64,000 bases of DNA from Rhizophagus irregularis. Its lineage: Eukaryota; Glomeromycota; Glomeromycetes; Glomerales; Glomeraceae. The position numbers were made by a program, and so were the translations under genes. Under the pieces are notes generated by a model that searched no databases, had not been told where the DNA came from, and saw only the letters and a program-made list of their open reading frames with translations. Positions 47,431-60,752 of this stretch are shown here, piece after piece; the stretch's first letter is position 1; each line of letters opens with the position of its first letter. The stretch is from positions 4,278,001 through 4,342,000 of the forward strand of contig NC_089445.1 of assembly GCF_026210795.1 (NCBI RefSeq), given 5' to 3'.

Positions 47431-48360
47431 AGTCAAAAATAATTTTTTGCCTTCATGAAACCCACTCTTTAACACTAAAAAACAAACTAGCTGCCCTATA
47501 AAAAGAATTCTGGAAAATGATCATTTTTTTTGTTTTATTCCGAAGAAACTCAGACATGTAACCATTTTTCTGAAAATCATCAGTTCAGCAACAGTTCGGA
47601 CGGCGCATACAAAAACAGTCTATTTCTGCTGATACCATACTCCTTAACCTAGACTATGATATATACAGTAATTTTATATCCTACAAGTTTGAATTTTTTA
47701 AGGCTACTCAAATTCTTTAAATTTAATCATCAAAAACTGAAAATCCGATTTTTTTAAGATGCCTGCTGACAATGGGTTGATGTAGTCAGAAAGTTAGTTT
47801 TGCGTTAAGCGTTGCCAAAAATAATGATTACTTGACCTTGTAGAACAAAATCAACATCAAAATATGCCAATTAACGTAATTTATATAATATGAAATCTGT
47901 GCCGGATCTACAGATTAATTTTGTACCGTAGAGTGACGATTTTTTATTAAAATGATGGTGTTCATATCAATAAAAGTTAAAAAATTTAGTAATTAGAAAC
48001 CAACTATTGAAACGAATTAAAAATTTTCATCATTAACAATACAATATTTAGCATATAAAATTCAAATATGCAAAAAACATACAATTTAGAGGTCGGAACC
48101 GACAAAAAAAAACTTTAACCGGATAAAAACAAATAATTATTAACCGATTGATATTAAAAAAATTAAAAAATTTTTTTTTAGCTGTAGGGAAGTCATTTTA
48201 TATTAGTCTCATTATTAGTTATTATGCAGCCAAATAGGATCATGTCGTATTTTTAGATAAATTATTATATAATATACTGTATATATATATTGCATAAATA
48301 TCTTTAATTACGTCATTTGGACTAAATATCACATATTAATCTTTATATCTTTTATGGTAA
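47431..48360. other. intergenic stretch
   Basis: No gene recognised. At 47495 a CCCTATAAAAAG string resembles one end of the CCCTATAA elements but a partner end was not found. Confidence 0.45.
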
Positions 48361-48368
48361 AATACATA

Positions 48369-48645
48369 GTGGTTCCGAAGCTCGGAATCCCGATGGTACA
48401 ATATCCCGACATTCTAAATCTTCAGCTTCGCTTGGATACCAAATTCCAAGTACGTTTCAAAAAAATATTTCGAAACTTTATTCCTTTATAATCCCGACAC
48501 CCTATAATAATAATTTTCTATTAATAAATTTCAAGATTTTTCATTTCGGTATTTTGAATTCCGAGTTTATTATATCATTCCGGTATTTTGATTTTTCGGG
48601 ATTTTGAATATTATACCTACGGGATTCTGAGCTTGTACCAGACCC
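48369..48645. mobile_element. MITE-like inverted-repeat element (family D)
   Basis: GCTCGGAATCCCGATGGTAC near 48380 faces its partial inverse (GGGATTCTGAGC, ending about 48632). The interior repeats TCCCGAC and CGGTATTTTGA words. Ends are approximate. Confidence 0.5.
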
Positions 48646-48867
48646 TGTTTTCTGTGCTAATAAATAAATTTATATAGTTTATTTATTATTGCTGATCTGG
48701 GAAATAACTGGTTTATACCGCGGAGACTAAAAATCTATTTGTCTGTTATTAGGTTGGCATAAAAAAAAATGGTTTTTATTTAAAATACGTATAGTTAATA
48801 TCAATTAAAATTTCGATAAAAAATAAAGAGGTTATGAAGTAAATTCGAAAGTATACAACACTCTCAC

Positions 48868-49041
48868 TACATAAAAAATTTTATCCGTTATTTCTGTAAA
48901 AACTTCGTAAAAATGAGCCTTTCACGGATCCATTCACGGAAAATGCAAATAATTCGATAAATTCCGTGATATAAGGTTATTAATTCCAACCTTTCACGGA
49001 AAAAAGATGGAATATAAAAATCAGATCGACTTTTTATAGGG
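48868..49041. mobile_element. CCCTATAA family A MITE (copy 3)
   Basis: About 174 bp. The left CCCT is degraded (ACTACATAAAAAATTTT); the right end is TTTTTATAGGG. CTTCGTAAAAATG duplicates a short internal piece relative to the other copies. Confidence 0.75.
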
Positions 49042-49761
49042 ATCTCTATAATTCTAAATAAAAATTTTCGTACTAATAAAATTCCGAACCATAAATAGTT
49101 ACTGTATATCCACCACACTACCGTCCAACATTATTAATAATTTGACCAAAAGGTTAAAAATCTTAACTCTGGCCGAAACTAAAGTTACTACCGTCTAGCA
49201 CTGCATATAGTACCCGAGTCTTATACAAAAAAACCTGGGTCACAAATTGAATAATACCTGGGGCGAGGGGGCACAATACAATTTTTACAGAATTAAGCTT
49301 AAGTTACCAGAATTAAGGAAGGTATTAATTGAGAGTAAAATTTTTGTATCTAGTAAAGTACCCGGGTCGACCCATTTTTAGTTCGTACAAATCTACATTA
49401 ATATATGTAAGAACTTTAGAACTTTCTGAATCTAGGGTGAAACAAATTAATGAGTTATGATTATGTTAAATAAAATAAAGGAAACTATAAACTATATATA
49501 TATATATGAAATTGCCATTTACACGCTATTGAGAAATACGCCAAATGCAATTTGATCAACGTTCACATGATATCATTATTATAATCATTTTATTTTGAGA
49601 TTTGGAGATTATTGAACAATCATTTTGAATTCATTGTGTGAATCACTAATCTCTTTCAATTTGACCATTTTATCAATATTTAATATAAATAACGAGAATT
49701 AAAACTTAATAATGTTTTAAGATTTTTTTTTTAAGAAAAAAAAAATTTTAATTTATTCACA
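49042..49761. other. intergenic stretch upstream of the first P450
   Basis: No gene recognised. Confidence 0.45.
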
Positions 49762-51479
49762 ATGTTATCAACGTTTATTTCTTCGTTTAAAATTTCTGAT
49801 ATATACTATCTTTTAACAACTTTCATAATTCTCTATGTATCTCGATATTATTACAATTATCTCACTCGCATAAATCCTTTACCTGGTCCATTCCCTCTTC
49901 CTTTATTTGGTAATGTTTATCAAACACTTGGATATGGATTTGTTGATTGGTTAATGTTATTGCATAAAAAGTATGGAGATATTTTTGAAGTATACTTTGC
50001 TGGGCAGCGTACAATCATATTATGTAATACTGGTTTAATTGAAAATATGAATGTATCTTCGACAAAAACTAAATATCCCTATAGACTAATTATACCAGAA
50101 GGATTTAAAGAATATGGATTAGATGGTACAGGTTTAGTTAATAATACTGATCCCAAAAATTGGAAATATAATCGTCAATTTTTTACACAAGCTATGATGA
50201 CACCAAGTTTTAATCATCAAGCTGTTGAATGGACGAATGAATTATGGTTAGAAATGGAATCTTATTGGAATAATCTTGGAGAAAATCGTGAATTGGATCT
50301 TTTACAATGGATGCATAGATTTACAAACGAAATGATTTTTAGAATTTCAACTGGTGTAAAGAATAATTGCGTCTATTCTTATTATCATACTCTCATGCCT
50401 GAAGATAATACTTTAAATGAGGAAGAAAAAGAAAAAATTAAAGAATCTGAAAATGTTATTCAATCACTTGAAGTGTTATTAACTGAAGAGGAATCGTGTA
50501 TTTTTTCATTTTTAATAGATTTATGCGTCATTATATTCCTTTTATTAGTGGAAAAGTAAAAAGCTTATTGAAAAACAGAGATTATTTTTTCGATAAATTA
50601 TATGATATTATTAAAAAAAGAAGGATTGAAATTGATAATACACCATTAGATCAACCTCTTCGTCATGATATGTTAACATCCTATATAACCGCGAATACAC
50701 CGCGGGATATAAACTTTGTGAGACATGGTGATACCGACGCCGATTTGTTAAGACCAATGACTGACAAACAAATTATGGGTAATATACTCGATGCTATGGG
50801 CGGAGGTACTGATACAGTAAGTAATTAAATTTGCATTCATTCACTTATTAAAACTAAAATAATTTTTAAAGATTTTTTAAAATCTCAGACAGCGAATTTG
50901 CTTTGCTTTACTGCATATTATCTCGGACATTATCCAGATGTGAAACGACGATTACGTCAAGAATTTGATGAAATTCTTGGAAGTGATTTTACAAAATCCA
51001 TAACAAGTAAAGATCTTGATGGACTAGAATATTGCGAAGCAGTTATCAAAGAAGTGTATCGTCTTACTCCTATAGCTTTTTTGGTTGGTCGTGTAAATGT
51101 TGAAAAGGATACAGTTGGAGGATATACCTGGCCAGAAGAAACCCAATTTCAGATACTTTATTCAGCTATTATGAGACGTAAAGATTATTGGACTGATCCT
51201 GAAAAATTTGATCCCGATAGATTCTACAAAGTTGAAGAAAGCGATAAATATTTACCTGAAAAACAACATATCAAAACTTCTTACACTTTGTTTGGTGATG
51301 GAATTAGAATCTGCCCTGGAAGAAAATTGGCAATGATAGAATTAAAATTTTTATTATCCTCAATTTATAGAAAATATGATATTGAAATGGCAGATCAAAA
51401 CGCACCACTTAATTATTTTTCAGGTTTACTCACGGTTTGTAATGACTTAATTGTTAAGGTTAAACCAAGAAAATTCTAA
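49762..51479 (+). CDS. cytochrome P450, probably frameshifted (P450-1)
   Basis: Exon 1 is 49762-50816 and exon 2 is 50889-51479. An N-terminal membrane anchor (YYLLTTFIILYVSRYYY) is followed by the proline hinge PLPGPFPLPLFGN. The I-helix GGGTDT-TANLL has the oxygen-activation acid and alcohol. K-helix ExxR is EVYR, the PERF-like segment is FDPDRF, and the haem loop is FGDGIRICPG with the cysteine ligand. Between ENVIQSLEV (about 50465) and FNRFMRHYIPF (about 50512) the frame changes. The paralogues at 54.2 and 62.0 kb are continuous there and no GT-AG intron restores the frame, so this is a likely frameshift or an assembly error. The protein would act at the endoplasmic reticulum membrane; the substrate is unknown. 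Confidence 0.8.
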
Positions 51480-51649
51480 AATAACGAAACATACGTGTGT
51501 AAATGCATATATACTTCGTTATGAATTATGTTCCAAAATACTTAACATTAATTTCTTTCATAGTTTGTTTTAAGGGTTAAATAAAAAATATACTTTTTAC
51601 GTGGTTCTATTTTTATGTAATGTACATGTATATAATCGTTGCAATGTTA

Positions 51650-52030
51650 CATTATTTCTACATATCTCGATATTATTATAATAACTTCACTCGTCTAAAT
51701 CCTTTACCTGGCCATTTCCAGTCTTTGGTAATACTCCAAAAATTTTGGTTATATATTTTACGACTGGTTAATTTTATTGCTTAAAACATATGGAAATATA
51801 TTATTTTTAGAATTTATTTTTTTTTAATAGCTTTATGCGTCATTATGTCCCTTTCATTTGTGGGAAACGTGGAAAAGCAAATAGCTTATTAAAAGTAGAG
51901 ATTATTTTTACGATAAAATAAATTGTATAGAAGGATTGAAACTGAGAATTAAATCAACCTGTCATGATACGTTAACCTCGAATACACCACGTGATATTAA
52001 CCTAGTTTATACGATAGCTAACGCTAAATT
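51650..52030 (+). pseudogene. cytochrome P450 relic
   Basis: Directly downstream of P450-1. TATCTCGATATTATTATAAT, then ACTCGTCTAAATCC and TTTACCTGGCC match the anchor and proline hinge of the neighbouring P450s. TTTATGCGTCATTATGTCCC and ACACCACGTGATATTAAC match later exon 1 sequence, with the middle deleted. Many frame breaks. Confidence 0.75.
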
Positions 52031-54186
52031 TTCATAAACACTTAATTCTAATTGCCTTTTCGAAGTGATAAAAGTCCGTCATTGGAAAATTTTGACGTAT
52101 TATAGGTCGCAACAGGATTTGGAAGAGACACTGGCTTTGGCAACAACAAAAGGAATACAACAAAATGGTCTTTTCGAACTTTCAGGGAAGTGAAGGATCA
52201 GATAGAAAAAAAGAAGGTATAGGAGAAGAGTTCGCGTACAAACCGGAGAAACCCTTTTTGAACGGCAAGAAAGAACTTATCATTTGGATCGGAGAAGGTT
52301 CAAGATTATTACGAATGGGCTTTAGATGGACTCTTGGAGAAAGAGGATGATTAGCGACCTTAATGGACGATCAACAATTACGTGATACCGATTCAGAGTG
52401 GTGTATCACGATATTAAATGTAAATAGAAAAATGACCATTACAAATTTTTATTTATCTTTTGGACAGAAAGTTAATTTATTTTTTGTGTTCAACAGTATT
52501 GTTAATCGAATGATCACGTGACCGACGATCATGTTACGAATATTGCAAAATGTTACGAATGTTCGATATTGAACATATAGCACATATTTAATATATTTAA
52601 TATATAACACTTATTAAACATGTAGCATTTATACAATATATTAAACATGATTAGCATAGATTTTACTGTTATAAATATATGTGTTCCAAGTCAATGTAAA
52701 AACAGATAATGTGTCTTGAATTTAATAAAGCATCATTGTTTTATCTTAGGTTTTGTTATATTTGTGAATCAATAATTGTATATGCATTACCGTAATCGCA
52801 TTTGATTTATTTGTTCGTGTTACCTTCGTAAATTGATCGACAGTGATACACTTATTAGTGTTTTTATATAATTTATTTCATTACGCGTTTGTTAACATTA
52901 TTAACATTTATTTTATTCATTAATCCTTCTGCTTACCATATACATATACGCTTATTTTTATAAGCATTCAAGAACTGGCATAACAGTATAAAGGGTTAAC
53001 TGTTAGTATTAACAATAGACTGGCTAAGAGGGTCGGTTAACTTTGTTCGAAGCAGGAAGAATAACTGGTATAACAGGAGACACATTTCTGATGTGTTATG
53101 TAAATTTTTTCTTTGTATTAGTTCTGCATCTATTACAAATATATTAAATAAATTGATAACTTTCTTACAAAAAAAAAAAAAAAAAAAAATCTGATCAGCA
53201 TTAAAAATTGCCAAAAATAAAAAATACTAACTTTGGCGAATTTAGCCTCGGCTGGAGTTTACCAAATTACTGGATCTGCGGGTCCCGAATTTATGTTGTA
53301 AACTAATAATTATTATTGTACCATTTTCGGAAAAATTTTTGAAATGTAACATAGACACTGCCATTTTTTGTATACATATTTATATTTATAAGTTTCAATT
53401 TATTTTTTCATTTTACCGAATATTTCATGACATAGCTCGTTACTTTATTTTATAGTTTTTTTATCAAAAATAGAAAAGCCTTGAAGCTTTAAAGAGATGA
53501 CGGATGACAGATGACTCTCGTATCTTTACAATGGAATCATCATACTATTTTTAATGGCGCGTTTTTTGAATAAAGAATTATGATACTGAATATGAAAATG
53601 TATAAATCAAATAAATCAACATAAGATAAATGTGTATCTCGCCCTCCGTATGACGCTTAAATCCAACAAAAATTTGTAAAAAAGAAATTCTTAATATAAA
53701 AAACATTTTTAAAAGTCATACAGTATGTGTAAATGTGTAATTTTGCCTGTTTTGCAAGTTTACTTAAAGCACCAAAGATGGTATTGAATGTCGTTTTTAA
53801 CTTATTTAACAAAACTTTTTTTCTTTCAATTTTTTTTCCGTTAAATCACGTGATATTTTAATTCTAGCCAGAATTAACTGATCGGCATAAAAAATATCCT
53901 TTTTTGGGATAAAGCGAGATCTAAGCAGGGCTGGATATAAATTTACCCAGCATTTTTTTGAAATTAATTTTATATTATGAAATATTTTTCTTTATTAAAT
54001 TTCGCCGTATTGGATTACGACCTGCCTATGTTTTGAATTTTACTTTTACGTCTAACAATAAAAATTCTAATTTCGCTTGACAATCTTTTGTATTTTGTTT
54101 GCATCATTAATTTAATCTTGGCACATTTTATAAATTAAAGTTATATATTTATTTGTAATGAAAATAAAAAGAAAGTAAATTTTAAT
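52031..54186. other. gene-poor stretch inside the P450 cluster
   Basis: No intact gene. A part at about 53740-53805 matches the interior of the family C MITE at 20191. The piece at 53215-53295 (GGCGAATTTAGCCTCGGCTG and flanks) recurs at 57088-57165. An open stretch at 52165-52350 has no recognisable family. Confidence 0.45.
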
Positions 54187-55889
54187 TTAATACTTATAAC
54201 TCACATCTCTTGGTGTAATTTTAACAATTAATTCTTTACAAGTTGTAATTAAAGTAGAATTATATTTAAGTAGTGAATCCATATCTGCTAATTCAAGATC
54301 ATATTTTCTATAAATTGATGCTAATAAATATTTTAATTCCATCATTGCTAATTTTCTCGCAGGACAGGTTCTAATTCCACCTCCAAACATAGTAAAAGAT
54401 TTTTTAACATATTGCTTTTCAAGTAAATATTTGCCTTTTTCTTCAATTTTGTAAAATCTATCAGGATCGAATTTTTCAGGATCAGTCCAATAATCTTTAC
54501 GTCTCATTATTGCATAATAAAATATTGAAAATGAAGTTCCTTCTGGCCAATCGAATCCTCTGATGACATCTTTTTCAACATTTACACGATTAATCGAAGA
54601 AAATACGGGACAATGTCGATATACTTCGTTAATAATTGCATCACAATATTGCAATTTATCAAGATCATTATATGTTATGAATTTTGTTTTAAGAACTGTA
54701 TTTAATTCTTTTCGAAAACGTTGTTTCACCATAGGATAATGTCCAAGATAGTACACGATAAAGCAAAACATATTTGCTACCTGAAATATTATTATTATTT
54801 TTTTTTTAAAAAAAAATTCAATATTCTTAATATTCTTTAAAAAAAAAAAGGAACTTTTTTACTTACATTACTGGTCCCTGCAGTTATAAAATCAATCATA
54901 CTTCCGAAAATCTCTGTATCCGCCATTGGTCTTAATAAATCAGCATCGACATGTTTTACCGAGTTGATATCATGTGCCACATTTGCGGTTATGTGAGATG
55001 TTAACAAATCATGACGAAGAGGTTGATCTAAAGGTGTATTCTCAATTTCAATCCTCCTTTTTTTAATAATATCATATATTTTATCATACAAATAATCTCT
55101 ATTTTTCAATAAGCTTTTCACTTTTTCACGAATAAAAGGAACATAATGACGCATGAACTTATTAAAATCGTAAAAATAAATAATTCCTTTCACAAAAGTG
55201 TCAATTGATTGAATAAAATTTTCAGATTCTTCAATTTTTTCTCTTTCTTTTTCATAAAAAGCGTTATATTCAAGAGCAATCTTTTTATAATGAAAAATAA
55301 CAGCGTCATTTTTCTTACCAGTTGAAATTCTAAAAATTATTTCATTTGTAAACCTATTCATCCATTTAATAAGATCCAATTCGCAATCTTCTTCGAGACT
55401 ATTCCAACAAGTTTCCATTTCATTCCATAATTCATTAATCCATTCAAAGACTTGATTATTAAAACTTGGACTCATCAAAGCTTGAGTATAAAGTTGACGT
55501 TTGTATTTCCAATATTTTTGATTATTATTACTGGCTAATCCTTGTAATTTATATTCAATGGCTCCTTCAAATTGAATATTTCTAAAAGGATATTTAGTTT
55601 TTTCTGAAGTTATATTCATATTTTCGATCAAATCAATGCTACATAATACGATTGTACGTTTCCCTGCCATATTTATTTCAAAAATATCTCCATATTTCTT
55701 ATGCATTAACATCAACCAATCATTATATTCCAATCCTCTTTTTTGATGAATGTTACCAAGAATTGGAAGTGGGAATGGACCAGGTAAAGGATTTTGACGA
55801 GTGAAATAATGATAATAATATCTAATTACATAAAGAATTATATGAACTAACAAAAGAGAAAATGCATTGATAATAATTGAGGGTATCAT
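54187..55889 (-). CDS. cytochrome P450, intact, with unusual I-helix (P450-2)
   Basis: Exons 55889-54867 and 54780-54187 give 538 residues. The membrane anchor FSLLLVHIILYVIRYYY and hinge PLPGPFPLPILGN are normal. ExxR is EVYR and the PERF-like segment is FDPDRF. Two conserved sites differ. The I-helix reads AGTSN-V (residues 337-341) instead of AGTDT-T, so the usual acid and threonine are absent. The haem loop reads FGGGIRTCPA, keeping the cysteine but replacing the final glycine with alanine. Some P450s without the I-helix pair catalyse non-monooxygenase reactions (family knowledge), so this copy may be altered in activity. It is transcribed opposite to the other cluster members. Confidence 0.88.
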
Positions 55890-55935
55890 TTTTTTTTTAA
55901 AATGTAAAAAAAAGGATGTAAGTAAAGAACTTATG

Positions 55936-55948
55936 TCTTTATATTTAT
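55936..55948 (-). promoter_or_regulatory. candidate TATA box of P450-2
   Basis: TATAAATATAAAG on the minus strand about 50 nt before the ATG. Confidence 0.45.
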
Positions 55949-56233
55949 ACCGAAATTTAAGTTTCTACTTTAAAAATTTGCTAATATTGGATTACATTGA
56001 TCCGTGGATAATGGCATCTGATTATAATTTTACACAATAGTTTCATGAAACATTTAAATGTATTAGATGTACAAAAACTGGTTATTTGAAGTCATGTGAC
56101 ACCGTTTAAACGTCCTATTATTTTTATTTATTTTTTTCTTAAATGATTAATGTTGAATTATAATTACCCGGTTTATTACAATATTATGCTAGCCATTTGA
56201 TTTCTTGATTTGTAACATTTGTAACAGATAATC

Positions 56234-56320
56234 CTTGCAAGACCCGAGATAATATCCTTGCAAGACCCGAGTTATAGTTTTGCAAAACCCGAGATATATC
56301 TTTGCAAGACCCGATATATA
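56234..56320. repeat. TTGCAAGACCCGAG tandem repeat
   Basis: Four copies of a ~24-nt unit (TTGCAAGACCCGAGWTATA) with small differences. Confidence 0.85.
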
Positions 56321-56659
56321 TACATAGAATCAGGCCCAGGAGTGGACATTTATTCAGGGCCGGAATTAAGATAATGTTAGTCAGTATCTAAAAAGTATAA
56401 TAAAAATTTTGACCGTATTATCCGTATTATCCATAAGAGGTAAGATCTACATTATTATTTTGTACTGACAGGAGATAAAAAATTTTTTCCGATGACAATC
56501 ATTCCTTATCTATGATGGGGCGCATCTATATATTGAATAAATATAGAATATTTCTAAATTTAAATAATTCATTGATTTTCTAAATTTCAATATTTCATTA
56601 AAATTTTAATTAAACTGAAATTTAAACCGATAAAATTATAGTTTAAAGGATTCTCTTTC

Positions 56660-56882
56660 ATACATAAGATTGCTTTTTACGAGACGTAAAGATTAAAGAT
56701 TATCGGACTGATCCTGAAAAATTCAATCCTGATAAAGTTTACAAAGACTGAAGAAAGTGATTGAAAGACAAGTTAAAGTTCTTTCACAATATTTAGAAAT
56801 GGAAGGTCAAAATGCACTACTTAATTATGATTCGGGTTTACTTACATCTGTAAAGACTTAATCGTTAAGGTTAAAATAACGT
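56660..56882 (+). pseudogene. cytochrome P450 C-terminal relic
   Basis: GAYTATYGGACTGATCCTGA, then AAAATTCAATCCTGATA, matches the WTDPEKFDPDR codons of the neighbouring genes. Later GCACTACTTAATTATGATTC and ATCGTTAAGGTTAAA match the C-terminus. The haem loop is missing. Confidence 0.75.
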
Positions 56883-57750
56883 AACTATGTACAGTAGTTT
56901 TATAATTTATCCTTCTCCTTGAGTTTGACATTTTTAGAATGTATTGTTTAGAATCAGTAAGTATGTATTTTCTCATTAAGGAATTATGGCTTTTATTATA
57001 TCTATTATTTTTCGCTTTGCACTTCTAAATTACTTTTTTAAAAAAATTTTCACGCAAAATGGTACATGATCAGCCATTAGTCAGCGTTAAAAAATATACT
57101 AATTTTGGCAAATTTAATCTCGGCTGGAGTTAAGTTCCGGATCAACATAATAAATAGATACCCGAATTTACCCGATGCACCTGCTTTTTTTTTCAAACCG
57201 GGTCCAAATTTAAATGAAAAAATAATAAATTAAAATATAAATATTAAATTTTTTTAACTGGAATTAAATAATATTAATTTGAAATCTTAAATTAAAATCA
57301 GAAATATATTGAATAATCTGTCAACTATTATGGAACATAAAATTGAAAAGCCGTCATTCAATGAAACGTCCGATGAACAATTATCGTAATACAGTATAAG
57401 CTAAAACTTATTTCCGTAAGTTTTCCGAGATCATCATCTGGCAGGTTAGGAGTTTCCTTATTTTGATAATAACAAAGTCCCACGAATTTTTTATATAGGA
57501 TACGTTTTTTTGGTAACAATAAGGGGTTTAAAGAAATTTATAGAAAGTAAAATTATTTGTGTCGCCTTAAAAATATATCGTTAATCGGAGTTTTTTTTTA
57601 AAAAAAATAATTGCAAAGGATTTTAATTTGGTGGCATACGGGAAATTTCCTTCCGAAATATGTATGGTACGAGGAATTTAAATAAAATCTTACATAAATG
57701 GATATTAACTAAACAATTGCTAATGAAAAAAACTATTGTATATATAATTA
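56883..57750. other. intergenic spacer
   Basis: No gene. It carries the short sequence shared with 53215-53295. Confidence 0.45.
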
Positions 57751-57755
57751 ATGTA

Positions 57756-58157
57756 ATATATAAATGCGCAGGAAACGCGCTTTCCAAAATTCAATAATTC
57801 TTTTTTTTTTTAAAAAAAAAATAAAATAATAAATATTTCAACAATGATATAATTGATTACCTCTTCATTTTAGTTCATTCGGAATTTCCGATATTTTTTA
57901 TCTTTCCATTACTTTCATAATTCTTTATGTATCTCGATATTATTTACAATTATTTCACTCGTATAAATCCTTTACCTGGCCCACTTCCACTTCCAATGTT
58001 TCACCAAAAATTTGGATATGAATTTAATGATTGGTTAATGTCATTGCATAAAAAATATGGAAATAAATTTTACATCAAGTGATATTAACGTTGTGAGACA
58101 TGGTGACACTCATCAATGTCTCATCATGCTAATATTGAGAAGGAAAAACTTTTAAAA

Positions 58158-58191
<34 letters not shown>

Positions 58192-58820
58192 TTATTTATT
58201 TATTTAACTTTTAAATCTTTTAAAATCATAGACGGCGAATTTATTTTGCTTCGTCGCATATTATCTTGGACGTTTTCCTGAAGTTAAGCAACGATTATGA
58301 CAGGAATTGGATGACGTTATCGGAAATGATTCTACAAAACCAATAACATACAAACATATTGATGAATTACGTTATTGCGATGCAGTTATTAAGAAAGTAT
58401 ATCGACATTTCCCGTAACTTTTTCACTTGGTCGTGTAAGTGCTGAAAAAAAGAAGACGGAGGATATATTTAGCCAGAAGAAAATACTTTACTGTGCAATA
58501 ATGAAACGAAAGGATTATTAGACTGATCCTGAGAAATTCGATCCTGATCGATTTATAAAATTGATGAAGATGATAAATATTTACTTGAAAAACAACACGT
58601 TAGAACTGCTTTCTTAATTTTTGGAGGTGGAATTGAAGCCTTTCCTGGAAGAAAATTAGCGATGGTAGAATTAAAATGTTTATTAGCCTCGATTTTATAG
58701 GAAAATATGATATTAAAATGGTAGATAAAAATGCACCGATTAATTATGAATCTGGTTTCATCACAGGCTGTAAAGATGGAATTGCGCGTTAAAATTAAAC
58801 CAAGAAAATTATGGGAATAA
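57756..58820 (+). pseudogene. cytochrome P450 pseudogene with retained promoter region
   Basis: The leader TATATAAATGCGCAGGAAAC, then GCGCTTTCC and the start TTCATTCGGAATTTCCGATA, matches P450-3 at 61952-62080, so this is a close duplicate. Exon 1 is internally deleted (from the HKKYG region at about 58058 straight to an ATTAACGTTGTG region). Exon 2 (about 58232-58815) is nearly full length but has several stops and frame changes. The haem loop reads FGGGIEAFPG, with the cysteine replaced. Confidence 0.8.
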
Positions 58821-60027
58821 TGTTATAAAAAATTTGAGTAACCGATATTTTTTCATAATAGCTCGAAAGCTCATTTTTTTTATTATTTATATTTATTTCT
58901 AAAAAATTTATCGTAATTTTTAATTGTTTATTTGATAAAAGAGATTACTAATGTGTATTAAACCTTTGAAACCTTAATTTAATCGAAAGAAAAATCCACT
59001 TACTCTGGCTAGAATGTTTGACACAGCTAATGCAGAGATGCTATATTTATGGCTAATTATCAAGGTTGAATTTATTTTGTTACTATTTCCAAGACAGGAA
59101 ATTTTAAATAATTATTGATTTTATAGGATCATTACCAAAACTATAATACGCTTTTATACTTAACATTGTTATATGATTTTTAATTTTTCCGAATGCTCAA
59201 TAAAAACAAAAGGAAGCTGATACATCATTTCAGCATAAATATTTATGTTCATAAAAATTAATAACATTGAGTAATACGGTCAGTATAATAAGTTTATTTG
59301 ATCTCATTTGCTGAAAGATGAATCGTTCTTGTTAGATTTAGTAACGTCAGAATTAAGATGCGCAGGTTCAGAATTCACTAGAAATGAATATAATTATTTG
59401 AATAATTTTTTTTTTTTTTAGAAAAAAAACATTTATGACTCGATCAACTCACGAAACCTAAATAATTTTTATAACTAATGGAAGCTCAATATAGAGTTAT
59501 ACACACAAAAAGTAATAAAATCGGCTTCTCCCTGTAATACAGTATACATACGCAGTTAAAGTATAAACATAATTTGTATTGTCACGTGTATTTTCATTAT
59601 ATAACCCGAATTGAATGAATCAATGGTTCATCCGCTTGACATGTCAGTCGAGTTTTGTGTAATTCATTTTAAATCAGATATAGAACTAAATGTTATTCAT
59701 TAATTACAATTAAAATAAAAAAGTTGTGTTCAACGATTTTGGCAATGTTTTATGTGTAATTATTTATTGTATAAACAATTTTATGATAGATTATGATGAG
59801 ATCTATCTGCTTTTCTTATGCTCACAATAAAAAATTGAAGTGAGAATAGAATTTTAACAACAAGAATATATGTAATATCGATATTGCGAGAAAAAGTTTT
59901 TATTATTTATTAGGTTATTAATTTTATATTATTTAAAGACGAAGTCGCTAACTTTTAAATAAAAGTTTTTTTTTTTATATAAAAAAATCTGTATTTTACG
60001 AGAAATCCATTGAACAATTAACTTTAT
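58821..60027. other. intergenic stretch
   Basis: AT-rich, no gene or clear repeat recognised. Confidence 0.5.
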
Positions 60028-60030
60028 AAC

Positions 60031-60132
60031 GGATTCCTTAACGTACAGTGGGGTGTACGATATTAACGCCAGAGTTCAAGTGCATAACTCCTAAACTCTG
60101 GTAGGATGTATGTACACCCACCGTACGTTAAG
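60031..60132. mobile_element. small MITE (family E, copy 1)
   Basis: CTTAACGTACAGTGGGGTGT and its inverse (ACACCCACCGTACGTTAAG) at the two ends. About 100 bp. Confidence 0.75.
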
Positions 60133-60238
60133 CTGATTATAAAAAAAAATCGATGTGCGGAGTTGATCAAAATTACAAACAAATTTGGCCTGCACTATGG
60201 CTAGCTTTAAATTATACAGTATTATATTCATGGGGATT

Positions 60239-60383
60239 CCTTAATGTACAATGGGGGTGTACGATATTAATGTACGAACTGGCCGGAGTTAACGTTAACG
60301 CTATCACGTGCAAGTGCATAACTCCTAAACTCGGGCCAGTTTGTACGTTAATATTGTACACCCTACTGTACGTTAAGGACGCC
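60239..60383. mobile_element. small MITE (family E, copy 2)
   Basis: CCTTAATGTACAATGGGGGT and the inverse ACCCTACTGTACGTTAAGG, with AAGTGCATAACTCCTAAACT in the interior as in copy 1. The two copies are about 105 nt apart in the same orientation. Confidence 0.75.
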
Positions 60384-60513
60384 CTATATTCATAGAGTAC
60401 TCCATTCAGAACTGATATAAAATTTCAATTATATTTTTCTTAAGAAATAAACATGATCATATGTCAAACATCTGTGTTTATAACGCCTGAAAGGTTTTTA
60501 TTCGGAAAAATGT

Positions 60514-60752
60514 CCTATAAAAAATATTTGTCTGATAAATATTCGGAATGGGGTCGATTTTCCGAACACTCGCACGATATTATACAATATTTGTTACAAT
60601 TTAATACAAGATGCAGAGATTGAGAATTTTCGACCACATAAAAAACGTACAATATCATGATAATTGTCCAATAAATGTCAAGTAAATGTTCGGAACGGGT
60701 CAATTTTCCGAACAAAAAACCGAACAGTGTTTGGACAACTTTTTTTATAGGG
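60514..60752. mobile_element. family B MITE, second copy, inverted
   Basis: The reverse-complement counterpart of the element at 26565-26805 over its whole length, with ends CCTATAAAAAA and TTTTTTATAGGG. Confidence 0.8.

Larger units (their letters stand above)
55890..56650. other. intergenic spacer with short tandem repeat
   Basis: No gene. The tandem repeat at 56234-56320 is listed separately. Confidence 0.5.

Noticed and set aside
52165-52350. 61-residue frame between P450 pieces
   Set aside because: No family resemblance and no intron or promoter signal; not supported as a gene.
60153-60395. 80-residue frame with hydrophobic text
   Set aside because: It lies largely within the small family E MITE pair, so it is a by-product of repeat sequence.
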